A DNA stretch of 41,690 nt from JAAELZ01 sp965209105 (GTDB taxonomy: Bacteria > Pseudomonadota > Gammaproteobacteria > Arenicellales > Poriferihabitantaceae): positions 1-41,690 of the forward strand of contig CBDBQB010000028.1 in NCBI GenBank assembly GCA_965209105.1. The letters run 5' to 3'. The notes beneath the pieces are model-generated. The model was not told the origin of the DNA. It saw only the letters and a program-made list of their open reading frames with translations, and made no database searches. Each line of letters starts with the position of its first letter. Within the stretch, counting starts at the first letter, position 1. This document shows, piece after piece, positions 24,861-32,816 of the stretch. The translations under genes and the position numbers were made by a program.

Positions 24861-26520
24861 TAGATTTGCGATGAATGAAGTCGATAAATCCCCATCGCCT
24901 TCATTGGGTGATGGTGGCGCGCAAGGAAAGGAGCCACAACTTGAGTCGCCAAATATTATGGATGGATTGGACGACGATAATCGTATAGCTGAGCGCGATA
25001 CCGACGGTTTCAAGACGGTTTCAGATTGGGTTGAGAGTGTTGACCCAGAAGTCGTTTCCGTTTTGCCCTATACCTTCGCCAAGCGGCATCAGGTATTGAC
25101 TCTTTTTGAAGATAGCAAAGGTATCCACATTGTCTGTGTGCAACGTCCTGTGTTTGAAATATATGGTGAGCTAAAAAGACGCGCCAATTCAAAACTGGTA
25201 TTCCATGTCCTAGGTCAATCCGATTTTGAGGCGCTGCTTAGACAGGCTCACGACAAAGGCAGTTCAGCGGCCACGCAAATGGTCGATGATATTAGCGATG
25301 AACTAGATCTTGGCCTATTGGCTTCCGAAATGGAAACCACAACAGATCTATTGGAAGCAGCAGACGACGCGCCAGTAGTGAAGCTGATCAATACCTTATT
25401 AACACAGGCCATCGGCGAGAACGCTTCAGACATCCACCTTGAAGTGTTTGAGAAGCGGTCACTGGTTCGGTTTCGCACGGATGGCGTGCTAAAAGATATA
25501 GTCGAACCCAAACGTGAGCTACATGGCGCCTTGGTGTCACGCCTAAAAGTCATGGCAAGCTTGGATATTGCGGAAAAACGCCTTCCCCAAGATGGACGTA
25601 TTTCGCTTAATATTGGCGACCGTCCCGTCGATGTTCGCGTGTCTAGCCTACCGACTCAATATGGCGAGCGCGTGGTGTTACGATTATTGGATAAGCACGG
25701 TACGCGGCTCGATTTGAACAATCTTGGCATGGATGCGGATATCAAAGCGAGCTTTAACGAAATGGTGCGCTCCCCGCATGGTATTGTGCTGGTCACAGGG
25801 CCAACAGGCTCGGGTAAAACGACGACTTTATATGCGGGTCTCGGCGAAATGGATCGTCAAAAGTTAAATATCTTGACGGTGGAGGATCCCATTGAATATG
25901 ATCTCGACGGCGTCGGGCAAATTCAAGTAAAACCTAAAATCGGCCTGACCTTCGCCACCGGCTTACGGTCCATTTTGCGCCAAGATCCTGACGTCGTATT
26001 AATCGGAGAAATACGAGATTTAGAAACCGCGGAAATCGCCATTCAGGCGAGTTTAACCGGTCATTTGGTACTCTCTACCTTGCATACCAATACCGCGATA
26101 GGTGCGATGACCCGTTTAATTGATATGGGTGTGGAACCTTTTTTGATCGCATCAAGTTTGCTCGGTGTGATGTCGCAGCGGCTAGTGCGTATATTGTGCC
26201 CGCAGTGCAAAGAAGCGTTTTCTCCTGATGCGGCGCAACGCAAGCAACTCGGAGTTTCTGACGAAAAAGAAGTCAAAATTTACGAACCGCTTGGCTGTAC
26301 AGTCTGTGATCATAGCGGCTATTCTGGGCGTAAAGGTATTTACGAACTAATCACCATTGATGAAGAGGTGCGCCGAATGATTCATGATGCCAAGAGTGAA
26401 GATGAGATGCTTGGACACGTTCGTAGAACGACCCTAAGCTTGTTTCAAAATGGGCTCGCGCTAGTTTTAAGTGGCGAAACAGCCTTAAGTGAAGTTATTC
26501 GTGTGACGCGAGATCAGTAA
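24841..26520 (+). CDS. gspE: Type II secretion ATPase GspE
   Basis: The cytoplasmic ATPase powering pseudopilus assembly, ~559 residues. The N-terminal N1E domain binds GspL. The motor domain has Walker A G-P-T-G-S-G-K-T (about 320-327 from this start), the Asp and His boxes, and Walker B V-V-L-I-G-E-I-R-D. The zinc-binding tetracysteine C-P-Q-C ... C-T-V-C typical of GspE/PilB lies near residues 443-479. The ATG at 24841 overlaps gspD by 20 bases; a later ATG at 24871 is possible since the first ~40 residues are low in conservation. A 90-base gap separates it from gspF. Confidence 0.95.
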   Translation: MRTATTNRFAMNEVDKSPSPSLGDGGAQGKEPQLESPNIMDGLDDDNRIAERDTDGFKTVSDWVESVDPEVVSVLPYTFAKRHQVLTLFEDSKGIHIVCVQRPVFEIYGELKRRANSKLVFHVLGQSDFEALLRQAHDKGSSAATQMVDDISDELDLGLLASEMETTTDLLEAADDAPVVKLINTLLTQAIGENASDIHLEVFEKRSLVRFRTDGVLKDIVEPKRELHGALVSRLKVMASLDIAEKRLPQDGRISLNIGDRPVDVRVSSLPTQYGERVVLRLLDKHGTRLDLNNLGMDADIKASFNEMVRSPHGIVLVTGPTGSGKTTTLYAGLGEMDRQKLNILTVEDPIEYDLDGVGQIQVKPKIGLTFATGLRSILRQDPDVVLIGEIRDLETAEIAIQASLTGHLVLSTLHTNTAIGAMTRLIDMGVEPFLIASSLLGVMSQRLVRILCPQCKEAFSPDAAQRKQLGVSDEKEVKIYEPLGCTVCDHSGYSGRKGIYELITIDEEVRRMIHDAKSEDEMLGHVRRTTLSLFQNGLALVLSGETALSEVIRVTRDQ

Positions 26521-26610
26521 GCCATGCAGCCTTGTAACCATTATCTGCGAGTATTTGGCGAACCTCATCTTTCCTTCGCGCGGCGCCATCACACGCATAG
26601 GCAGTAAGCG

Positions 26611-27837
26611 ATGCCGGCGTTTGAGTATCTCGCCTTAGACCGTGCGGGAAAAACCCAAAAGGGCGTTGAAACGGGCGATAGTGCTAAGGCGGTGCGGGTT
26701 GCGCTTCGAAGCGCGGGATTGACACCACTGGAAGTGAGCTCTGTTTATGCCTCTGACGAGGTGGGCGGCACAAAAGCACGCCGCAAGCATGGCGGACGCC
26801 AGAAAATGAGTTCCATGGAGCTGGCGGTGGTGACGCGCCAATTTGCCACCTTATTAGAATCGGGCATGCCAATCGAGCAATCCTTGACGGGCCTAGTGGA
26901 GCAATCAGATCAACATCGAATCAAATCTATTCTGACCGGTGTGCGGTCTTCGGTTATCGAAGGCGGTGCCTTGGCAGACGGCATGCGTCAGTTCCCACGT
27001 GCTTTCCCTGAGCTGTATATCGCTTCGGTTGCTGCAGGTGAACAGACCGGGCATTTAGAAAATGTATTGGAACGCTTGGCAGACTACACCGAAATGCGCC
27101 AAGGCTTGCAACAACGTATCACCACTGCGCTGGTTTATCCCGTCATTTTGACGCTGGTATCCATTGCGATTGTGGTTGGATTGATGGCCTACGTCGTGCC
27201 CAAGGTGGTGCAGGTCTTTGATGATACCGGCCAAGCGCTGCCCACCTTGACTCAGGTGATGATAAAAATCAGTGATTTTATCGTTAACTACGGATATGTC
27301 TTGGCGATCTTCGTTGCTTTGTTAGTGGTCGGTTTTAGAATTGCAATGCGTTACCCTGGGCCGCAATTGGTATTTGATAAATTTGTCTTGGCATTTCCGA
27401 TGAGCAAGCGTTTGTCGACCAGCCTAAATACTTCGCGCATGGCTCGCACGCTATCGATCTTAATTGGTAGCGGTGTGCCACTTATCTCTGCGCTCAAATC
27501 GAGTTCAGAAGTCGTCACCAACCTAGTGATTCGAAAAAGTTTAATTTCGACCGCTGAGGAAGTGCAACAAGGCGCATCGCTGAGTCGTGCATTGGCCAGA
27601 CGTAAAGTATTTCCGGCCTTATTAACGCAAATGGTGGCAAGCGGTGAGTCGAGTGGTCAGCTGGATAGAATGTTGGAAAAATCCGCGACCTCTTTGGAAC
27701 GTGAAGCCGAGTCGAGAATATCGGTGGTAGTGAGTTTATTTGAGCCGATGATGATTTTGATTATGGGCGCTGTTGTTTTAGTGATTGTGATGGCAATATT
27801 ATTGCCAATATTCGATTTAAATCAGTTAGTTAGTTAG
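26611..27837 (+). CDS. gspF: Type II secretion inner membrane platform protein GspF
   Basis: A 408-residue polytopic inner membrane protein coupling GspE to the pseudopilus. Two homologous T2SSF domains (about 70-195 and 275-395) carry the family pattern F-x-R-Q-F-A-T-L-L-E-S-G-M-P and the E-Q-T-G-H-L-E / E-S-S-G-Q-L-D motifs. Three membrane segments are visible, two in the middle (about 170-190 and 225-245) and one at the C-terminus (I-L-I-M-G-A-V-V-L-V-I-V-M-A-I-L-L-P). Intact, at the usual length and place between gspE and gspG. Confidence 0.95.
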   Translation: MPAFEYLALDRAGKTQKGVETGDSAKAVRVALRSAGLTPLEVSSVYASDEVGGTKARRKHGGRQKMSSMELAVVTRQFATLLESGMPIEQSLTGLVEQSDQHRIKSILTGVRSSVIEGGALADGMRQFPRAFPELYIASVAAGEQTGHLENVLERLADYTEMRQGLQQRITTALVYPVILTLVSIAIVVGLMAYVVPKVVQVFDDTGQALPTLTQVMIKISDFIVNYGYVLAIFVALLVVGFRIAMRYPGPQLVFDKFVLAFPMSKRLSTSLNTSRMARTLSILIGSGVPLISALKSSSEVVTNLVIRKSLISTAEEVQQGASLSRALARRKVFPALLTQMVASGESSGQLDRMLEKSATSLEREAESRISVVVSLFEPMMILIMGAVVLVIVMAILLPIFDLNQLVS

Positions 27838-27853
27838 CAAAGGGGTGTTTTCA

Positions 27854-28288
27854 ATGCAAAAAGGGTGTCTTAATTTAGCGCAAGAACGTCGATCACAGGG
27901 TGGTTTTACATTGATCGAAATTATGGTGGTGGTGGTGATTATAGGGATGTTGGCGACGATGATATTGCCCAAGGTATTGGGGCGTCAAGATGAAGCATTT
28001 ATTGCTAAGGCAAAGAGTGATATTCGCGCACTATCCAGTTCTGTCAAATTGTATAAATTGGATAATTTTAAGTACCCATCGGCATTGAGCGAACTCGCTA
28101 CAAGTGGCGCAAAAGGGCGCGGGTATTTAGACAAAGTACCGAAAGACCCCTGGGGAAGCGAGTACCAATACGCCAGTTCTGGCTCACACCTAGAGTTTGA
28201 TATCTGGTCATTTGGCGCTGATGGCTCAGCGGGTGGTACAGATGCAGGTCAAGATATTGGTAATTGGAATATGGATGAAATTCGATAG
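27854..28288 (+). CDS. gspG: Type II secretion major pseudopilin GspG
   Basis: The main subunit of the pseudopilus. The start is ATG 27854, supported by AGGGG at 27841-27845; the frame also has a GTG at 27845. The 17-residue leader ends G-G before F-T-L-I-E-I-M-V-V-V-V-I-I-G, the site for prepilin peptidase GspO/PilD, with the conserved Glu at +5. The globular domain has Y-x-L-D-N-F-x-Y-P, D-P-W-G-S-E-Y-Q-Y and the calcium-loop region W-S-F-G-A-D-G-x-x-G-G-T. About 144 residues. Confidence 0.95.
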   Translation: MQKGCLNLAQERRSQGGFTLIEIMVVVVIIGMLATMILPKVLGRQDEAFIAKAKSDIRALSSSVKLYKLDNFKYPSALSELATSGAKGRGYLDKVPKDPWGSEYQYASSGSHLEFDIWSFGADGSAGGTDAGQDIGNWNMDEIR

Positions 28289-28307
28289 CCATTCAGTGTT
28301 TTGAGAA

Positions 28308-28976
28308 TTGTATTCTGCAGATAAATATATAGTTTCTAGCCCAGCATTTCGCGGTTTCACGCTGCTTGAGATGATGTTAACCGTGGGTCTGATTGCACTC
28401 ACTGCAACGTTTGTATCCATTAACGTTGGACAATCCGACGCCAAGATTGGGCTGCTTGAGGCCAAGCGATTCGTCGCCTTGATGAATCTAGCGCAGGACG
28501 AAAGTATCATGACAGGGCGGCCGATAAATCTAACGGTTGAAGCCAGCGAAAACAGCTACCAATTTAGCCCTTTAGATCTAACCAGGCATGTGTCTTCCCT
28601 TATAGGAAACGAAGCCTCACAAGCAGATCAGGAAGGAAATTTAGAGGGTTCTGAAAAAGTATTTAAAGACAAATTCTTGGCCCCGCACAGTGTGCCAGAT
28701 GTGGTGCAGATGAGTTTCAATCTAAAGCCTGTTTCGAGCAAATCTTCTGCAGCCACACGCTTTGTCCCCAAACGTGTGCACGAAATTCTTAACGAAAGTA
28801 TTTTAGATAAGGCCAGCCGATTGTTTAAAGATGAGGCAGCGAATAATCGAATACTGATCGAGCCGAATGGCTTGATATCGCCCTTTTCACTGACCATGCG
28901 TGTAGACGGTAGTGTTAGTGTGATTGAGCTTGATCGATTTGGCAGAGCGGGTATCAAGAGAGATACATCGAAATGA
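28308..28976 (+). CDS. gspH: Type II secretion minor pseudopilin GspH
   Basis: A minor pseudopilin of 222 residues, beginning at a TTG (28308) because an in-frame stop lies just upstream and no ATG precedes the cleavage site. Prepilin site A-F-R-G / F-T-L-L-E-M-M-L-T-V-G-L with Glu at +5. The C-terminal beta-domain is longer than usual, with a Ser/Lys/Glu-rich middle (about 85-150). It sits in the conserved slot between gspG and gspI and overlaps gspI by four bases (ATGA). Confidence 0.88.
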   Translation: MYSADKYIVSSPAFRGFTLLEMMLTVGLIALTATFVSINVGQSDAKIGLLEAKRFVALMNLAQDESIMTGRPINLTVEASENSYQFSPLDLTRHVSSLIGNEASQADQEGNLEGSEKVFKDKFLAPHSVPDVVQMSFNLKPVSSKSSAATRFVPKRVHEILNESILDKASRLFKDEAANNRILIEPNGLISPFSLTMRVDGSVSVIELDRFGRAGIKRDTSK

Positions 28977-29344
28977 TTCCGCAACGCGGCTTTACCCTGC
29001 TTGAAGTGCTGGTGGCGTTGGCCATTGCGGCGGTAGGCTTAGGCGCGGTGACCAAGGCCTTGTATCAGAATATAGAGGTCGCTGATCGCCTAGGGCAAAA
29101 AATGATTGGCACTTGGGTGGCCAGTAATTATTTAACCGAGCTACAAATTAGGCGTGACTATTTGTCGGGTGGAACGAGCAGTGATTCAGTTGAAATGGCC
29201 GAGCGCAAATGGAATATTCAAGCGGATTATACGCCAACAGGTGACAATGAAATCGTCAGGGTGGATGTGCAAGTTTTTGAAGCTGGCACGCAAGATCGAG
29301 CGGCCGCAAGAATATTTGGTTTCCTTGGTCAACCCAAACCATGA
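28973..29344 (+). CDS. gspI: Type II secretion minor pseudopilin GspI
   Basis: A 123-residue minor pseudopilin with a very short leader, M-I-P-Q-R-G / F-T-L-L-E-V-L-V-A-L-A-I-A-A, and the I-x-x-W-V-A-S-N-Y-L-T-E-L motif typical of the T2SSI domain. GspI nucleates the pseudopilus tip with GspJ and GspK. It shares ATGA overlaps with gspH before and gspJ after. Confidence 0.93.
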   Translation: MIPQRGFTLLEVLVALAIAAVGLGAVTKALYQNIEVADRLGQKMIGTWVASNYLTELQIRRDYLSGGTSSDSVEMAERKWNIQADYTPTGDNEIVRVDVQVFEAGTQDRAAARIFGFLGQPKP

Positions 29345-29940
29345 GATCGCAACAAAGCAAAATTTCGGGCTTCACCTTACTTGAGGTGCTCGTCGCGATT
29401 TCCGTGTTCTCAATGATTGCAATCGTGTCTTATACCACCTTAGATACTTATATTGACCATCGTCAACGTCTGAGTACCCATTACGGAAAACTAGAGCGAT
29501 TACAGCGACTATTTATATTGCTGGAGCGTGATATCCAATTTATTGTTAACCGTAAAGTACGGCTTGCAAGCGTTATACTGCCCGCGGTCATGAGCGGAGA
29601 GGGTGATGTATTCTTGACCGTTTCCGTTGCAGAAGCCGATATCAATAGCGCCTCTGGTACGCGTTTAAAACGCGTCCAGTGGCGTCTAGAGGATCGTGAG
29701 ATGATCCGAGCGAGTTCGGATGTGTTGGATCATGACGGTGATATTGAGGCGAGCGAATTGGTGGTCAGTGAGGAGGTGGACGACATAGAGCTCAGTTATT
29801 TAATGTACGATCCAAATCGTGGCGTCGAAATAAAATCTAAGTTGAGCCAAAATGAGTTTCCAGATGGCATTGAAGTTAATTTGACCTTGGAATCAGGCGA
29901 ACACTATCGTCGCGTGTTTAGTATCGCGAAAGGAGGCTAA
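29341..29940 (+). CDS. gspJ: Type II secretion minor pseudopilin GspJ
   Basis: A 199-residue minor pseudopilin. The cleavage site is K-I-S-G / F-T-L-L-E-V-L-V-A-I-S-V-F-S with Glu at +5. The typical L-Q-R-x-F-x-x-L-E-R-D-I-Q-F-I segment follows the transmembrane helix, then a beta-rich globular part with V-Q-W-R-L-E-D. It forms the tip complex with GspI and GspK. The start overlaps the gspI stop (ATGA), and gspK begins nine bases after it ends. Confidence 0.93.
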   Translation: MRSQQSKISGFTLLEVLVAISVFSMIAIVSYTTLDTYIDHRQRLSTHYGKLERLQRLFILLERDIQFIVNRKVRLASVILPAVMSGEGDVFLTVSVAEADINSASGTRLKRVQWRLEDREMIRASSDVLDHDGDIEASELVVSEEVDDIELSYLMYDPNRGVEIKSKLSQNEFPDGIEVNLTLESGEHYRRVFSIAKGG

Positions 29941-29949
29941 AGTCAGTTT

Positions 29950-30981
29950 ATGATTTCCCGACATGCACAAGCCGGCACGGCCCTACTCATCGTATTATTT
30001 ATATTGGTGTTATTGTCTACCTTGGCGGTGTATACCACGGAAGATGAGAATATTGCGATACGCCGTGCTGAGAACCAGCGTGATGTTGCGCAGAGTTACC
30101 AAGTTGCGCTGGCCGGTGAATTATGGGTGGCCAAAGCATTGGAAAGGGATCTAATCAGCACGCCGCGTAGTGTTGATTACCTGGGCGATGAATGGGCGCT
30201 ATTGCAGTCACAGGTGGTGACCGTTGAGGACGGTGAAATGGCGGTGCAAGCTGTTGATGAAGCCGGAAAATTTAACCTCAATAATCTACTCATGGGCAAG
30301 ATGATGGAAAATCCTGACGCAAATACTGCGTCCAGTACTCCGAAGTATGTACAAACACCCTGGTACAGCTATTTTACTCGCTTACTGAGCAACCTAGGGC
30401 TGGATGAAGATTTAGCCGAAGCGGTGGTCGATTGGGTGGACGATGATGACCAGTCGGTGGGAAATTACGGCGCGGAAGATGCGGAGTATTCCACTGCCGA
30501 AACACCTTACTTAGCGGCCAACCAAGCCTTTACCAGTGTCTCCGAACTTTTGATGGTGGCGGGTTTTGGACAAGCCGAGCTGTCCGCTTTGCTGCCCTAC
30601 ATTACGGCCTTACCCGTCGATCACCAAGCGAAAAAATTTGTGAAGATCAATATCAATACGGCACCAGAACTAGTATTGAGAAGTTTGGACAACAATATCG
30701 ATCAAGCGCAGCTGAATAATGTATTACAGTCTCGAATATCCACGCCCTACGGTAATCCCAATGCGCTATACAGTGATTTGTCATTAAGTCTACAGCGTCG
30801 AGATTTTGACGAAATTACGACGGTGAATAGTCAGTTTTTTAGCGCCCAAAGCTGCGCCCAATTCGGTCGCGTTCAGTATTCCCAGCAAAGCCTATTGCGA
30901 CGCGACGAGGCCAAACAAGAAGTCACTGTTATCTCGCGCCAGCGTCGGTATAATTGCGGTATTGTTCAATCTTCACCCTGA
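29950..30981 (+). CDS. gspK: Type II secretion tip pseudopilin GspK
   Basis: A 343-residue GspK. The prepilin-like N-terminus has G9 followed by T-A-L-L-I-V-L-F-I-L-V-L-L-S. As usual for GspK, the Glu at +5 is absent. The large alpha domain follows, with F-N-L-N-N-L, W-V-D-D-D (calcium-site region) and I-N-I-N-T-A-P-E-L-V-L. GspK caps the pseudopilus and may contact substrates. Intact and in the conserved order. Confidence 0.94.
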   Translation: MISRHAQAGTALLIVLFILVLLSTLAVYTTEDENIAIRRAENQRDVAQSYQVALAGELWVAKALERDLISTPRSVDYLGDEWALLQSQVVTVEDGEMAVQAVDEAGKFNLNNLLMGKMMENPDANTASSTPKYVQTPWYSYFTRLLSNLGLDEDLAEAVVDWVDDDDQSVGNYGAEDAEYSTAETPYLAANQAFTSVSELLMVAGFGQAELSALLPYITALPVDHQAKKFVKININTAPELVLRSLDNNIDQAQLNNVLQSRISTPYGNPNALYSDLSLSLQRRDFDEITTVNSQFFSAQSCAQFGRVQYSQQSLLRRDEAKQEVTVISRQRRYNCGIVQSSP

Positions 30982-30991
30982 TTGTTAATCT

Positions 30992-32185
30992 ATGAAGCTG
31001 CTAGTCTCAACTGTTGCACCTTACAAGTGGATCAAACTCGATAAGACGGGCGCACCCGTTGAAAAGGGTCAATTCACGCAGACCGCGTTTTTCAATACCA
31101 TTCCCAGGAATGTTAGCAGCGTTATTGGCGTGGCGCCGGGCAATGCAACCACTTTTCATAGCGTTGAAATACCTGCAAAGAAACGCGCGAATATGCTCGC
31201 TGCGGTGCCCTACGCTTTAGAAGAAAGTCTCAGCGAGGACGTCGATCAGCTACATTTCACCGTACTGGACTGGACACCAGAAGGGTTTGCACATGTGATG
31301 GTTATCGCCAAAGCACTGCTTCAGGAATGGATTAAAACTTTTTCTGACGCGGGCGTTGAGTTCGATAATATTATTTCGGAATTATCATTGCTGCCTATTC
31401 ATCCGGTTTGTGATGCGAGTGTCGTCAAGCAAAGTGCGGATAGTTATGCGGTGAAAAGCAGCCCTTATAAAGCGTTTATTTGTGACCAAGACGCGTTTAA
31501 TTATTGGTGGGAAGACCAGCAACAACAAAAATTAACCCTGTCTATCAACGACCGGACCTTGGCGAGCGAGCTTAGATCGGCGGGCATAGATAATGTGAGT
31601 CACTGGCCGATTGGAGATGATTTTCGCAGTTGGACAGAGCAAGCCCCCGAGTTGGTGGATAAAGTTCCGCAGGTACTGCATGGGGACTACGAGCCAGAAC
31701 ATCTTAAGCCGAGTGCGAGTTGGTTAAATATTGCGGCGGGTCTTGCCGCGTGTGCGCTGGTTTTGCTTGGCGGAAGTCATTGGGTCGAGGCGAGCAAATT
31801 ACAAAAACAAGTGGATGAAAATCAACAAGAGATCCGAGCTTTATTTGAAGAAGCCTTCCCAAACGAAGAGTATCTTGATCGACCACGCCGGCAGCTCGCA
31901 AGTTTATTGTCTATCAGTGAGGGCAATCCTGCGAGCGAGGTGTTCCAATATTTGCTCGGGGTGGTGACCATTGTTGTGCCTGAAAATCAGTCTCAAATAG
32001 AAGAAATTAATTTTCGAGACGAGCAGCTACAAATCGGCGTTGTTGCGTCAAGTTTTGCGGCCTTAGAACAAATGACCGCGCAGATAAACGAATACGAAAA
32101 CTTGCGAGCTGTGCTCATTTCTTCCGGCTCGCGAGCGCAGCGTGTCATTGGACAAATTAAACTAGCGTTGGGTGACAATGGCTGA
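30992..32185 (+). CDS. gspL: Type II secretion inner membrane protein GspL
   Basis: A bitopic inner membrane protein of 397 residues that recruits GspE. The cytoplasmic actin-like domain (about 1-235) includes V-P-Y-A-L-E-E-S-L-S-E-D-V-D-Q-L-H-F, the GspL signature. One membrane helix is at about 240-260, then a periplasmic ferredoxin-like domain that pairs with GspM. Sequence conservation outside the signature is low, as is normal for GspL. The stop overlaps the gspM start. Confidence 0.92.
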   Translation: MKLLVSTVAPYKWIKLDKTGAPVEKGQFTQTAFFNTIPRNVSSVIGVAPGNATTFHSVEIPAKKRANMLAAVPYALEESLSEDVDQLHFTVLDWTPEGFAHVMVIAKALLQEWIKTFSDAGVEFDNIISELSLLPIHPVCDASVVKQSADSYAVKSSPYKAFICDQDAFNYWWEDQQQQKLTLSINDRTLASELRSAGIDNVSHWPIGDDFRSWTEQAPELVDKVPQVLHGDYEPEHLKPSASWLNIAAGLAACALVLLGGSHWVEASKLQKQVDENQQEIRALFEEAFPNEEYLDRPRRQLASLLSISEGNPASEVFQYLLGVVTIVVPENQSQIEEINFRDEQLQIGVVASSFAALEQMTAQINEYENLRAVLISSGSRAQRVIGQIKLALGDNG

Positions 32186-32651
32186 ATATTTCTCTTCTTT
32201 ATCGACCCGTGAACGCCTGCTCACAATCGCTGCGATTATTATTGGGCTTATCCTGATTGCCTATATTTATCTTTGGGAACCCAAGATGCGCCAACTACAG
32301 CAGCTGCGCACTCAACAACTCCCTCAATCAGAACAAACCTTAGCGTGGGTTAAACAAGCGCTTGGGCGTGCCAAGACGCAAGGGGCGTCGGGCAATAAAA
32401 AAATAATCGAAGGGCCCTTATTGACGATTATCGAACAAACCGCAGAAATGGCCAAAGTGAACACCTCAATCCGACGTATGCAACCCAGTCAAAATCAAGA
32501 CGTTAAGATTTGGATGGATGATGTGGAATTTGATCGCTGGTTAGTCTGGCTTGATTTTTTAAAGCGCCAAAACGTATTTGTCTCACGCACGAGTATCATT
32601 AATAAATCTCCCGGGCTTGTCGATATTCGACTGACGCTGTCGCGCAGTTAG
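32178..32651 (+). CDS. gspM: Type II secretion inner membrane protein GspM
   Basis: About 157 residues with a short cytoplasmic N-terminus (S-L-S-x-R-E-R-L-L), one membrane helix at about 14-33 and a periplasmic coiled coil plus ferredoxin-like domain; this is the layout of GspM. ATG 32178 overlaps the gspL stop by eight bases; a GTG at 32172 in frame is a less likely start. Its TAG stop contains the TA that flanks the hairpin element at 32651. No gspN follows. Confidence 0.9.
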   Translation: MAEYFSSLSTRERLLTIAAIIIGLILIAYIYLWEPKMRQLQQLRTQQLPQSEQTLAWVKQALGRAKTQGASGNKKIIEGPLLTIIEQTAEMAKVNTSIRRMQPSQNQDVKIWMDDVEFDRWLVWLDFLKRQNVFVSRTSIINKSPGLVDIRLTLSRS

Positions 32652-32813
32652 TGTAGCGTCCTGAACTGTATGCCTCGCCCAAAGGGAATCCCCCAAATAC
32701 TCCAATTCGGCGTTGTCAACTTTGCCAAGGAAGCAACCAATGGCTGCAGGCGACGCCTGGTCTTGGAATATTTGGGGGGTTCTGATAGACGCATACAGTT
32801 CAGGACACTGCAC
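32651..32813. mobile_element. MITE-like hairpin element with TA flanks, 163 bp
   Basis: Outer arms at 32651-32673 and 32791-32813 are inverted repeats matching at 21 of 23 positions, including a perfect GTCCTGAACTGTATGC. Inner arms at 32687-32705 and 32763-32781 match at 17 of 19. TA stands immediately outside both ends (32649-32650 and 32814-32815), the target duplication expected for Tc1/mariner- or IS630-type insertion. There is no coding capacity. As RNA it would fold into one long interrupted hairpin between gspM and recJ and might also limit readthrough. The AGGA at 32802-32805 in the right arm is the only ribosome-site-like sequence near the recJ GTG. The structure is seen directly; the transposon class is inferred. 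Confidence 0.75.
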
Positions 32814-32816
32814 TAG

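Noticed and set aside
28308..28976. gspH as a broken gene because it lacks an ATG
   Set aside because: A TTG start immediately before an intact prepilin leader, with correct order and overlap to gspI, makes a functional gene more likely.
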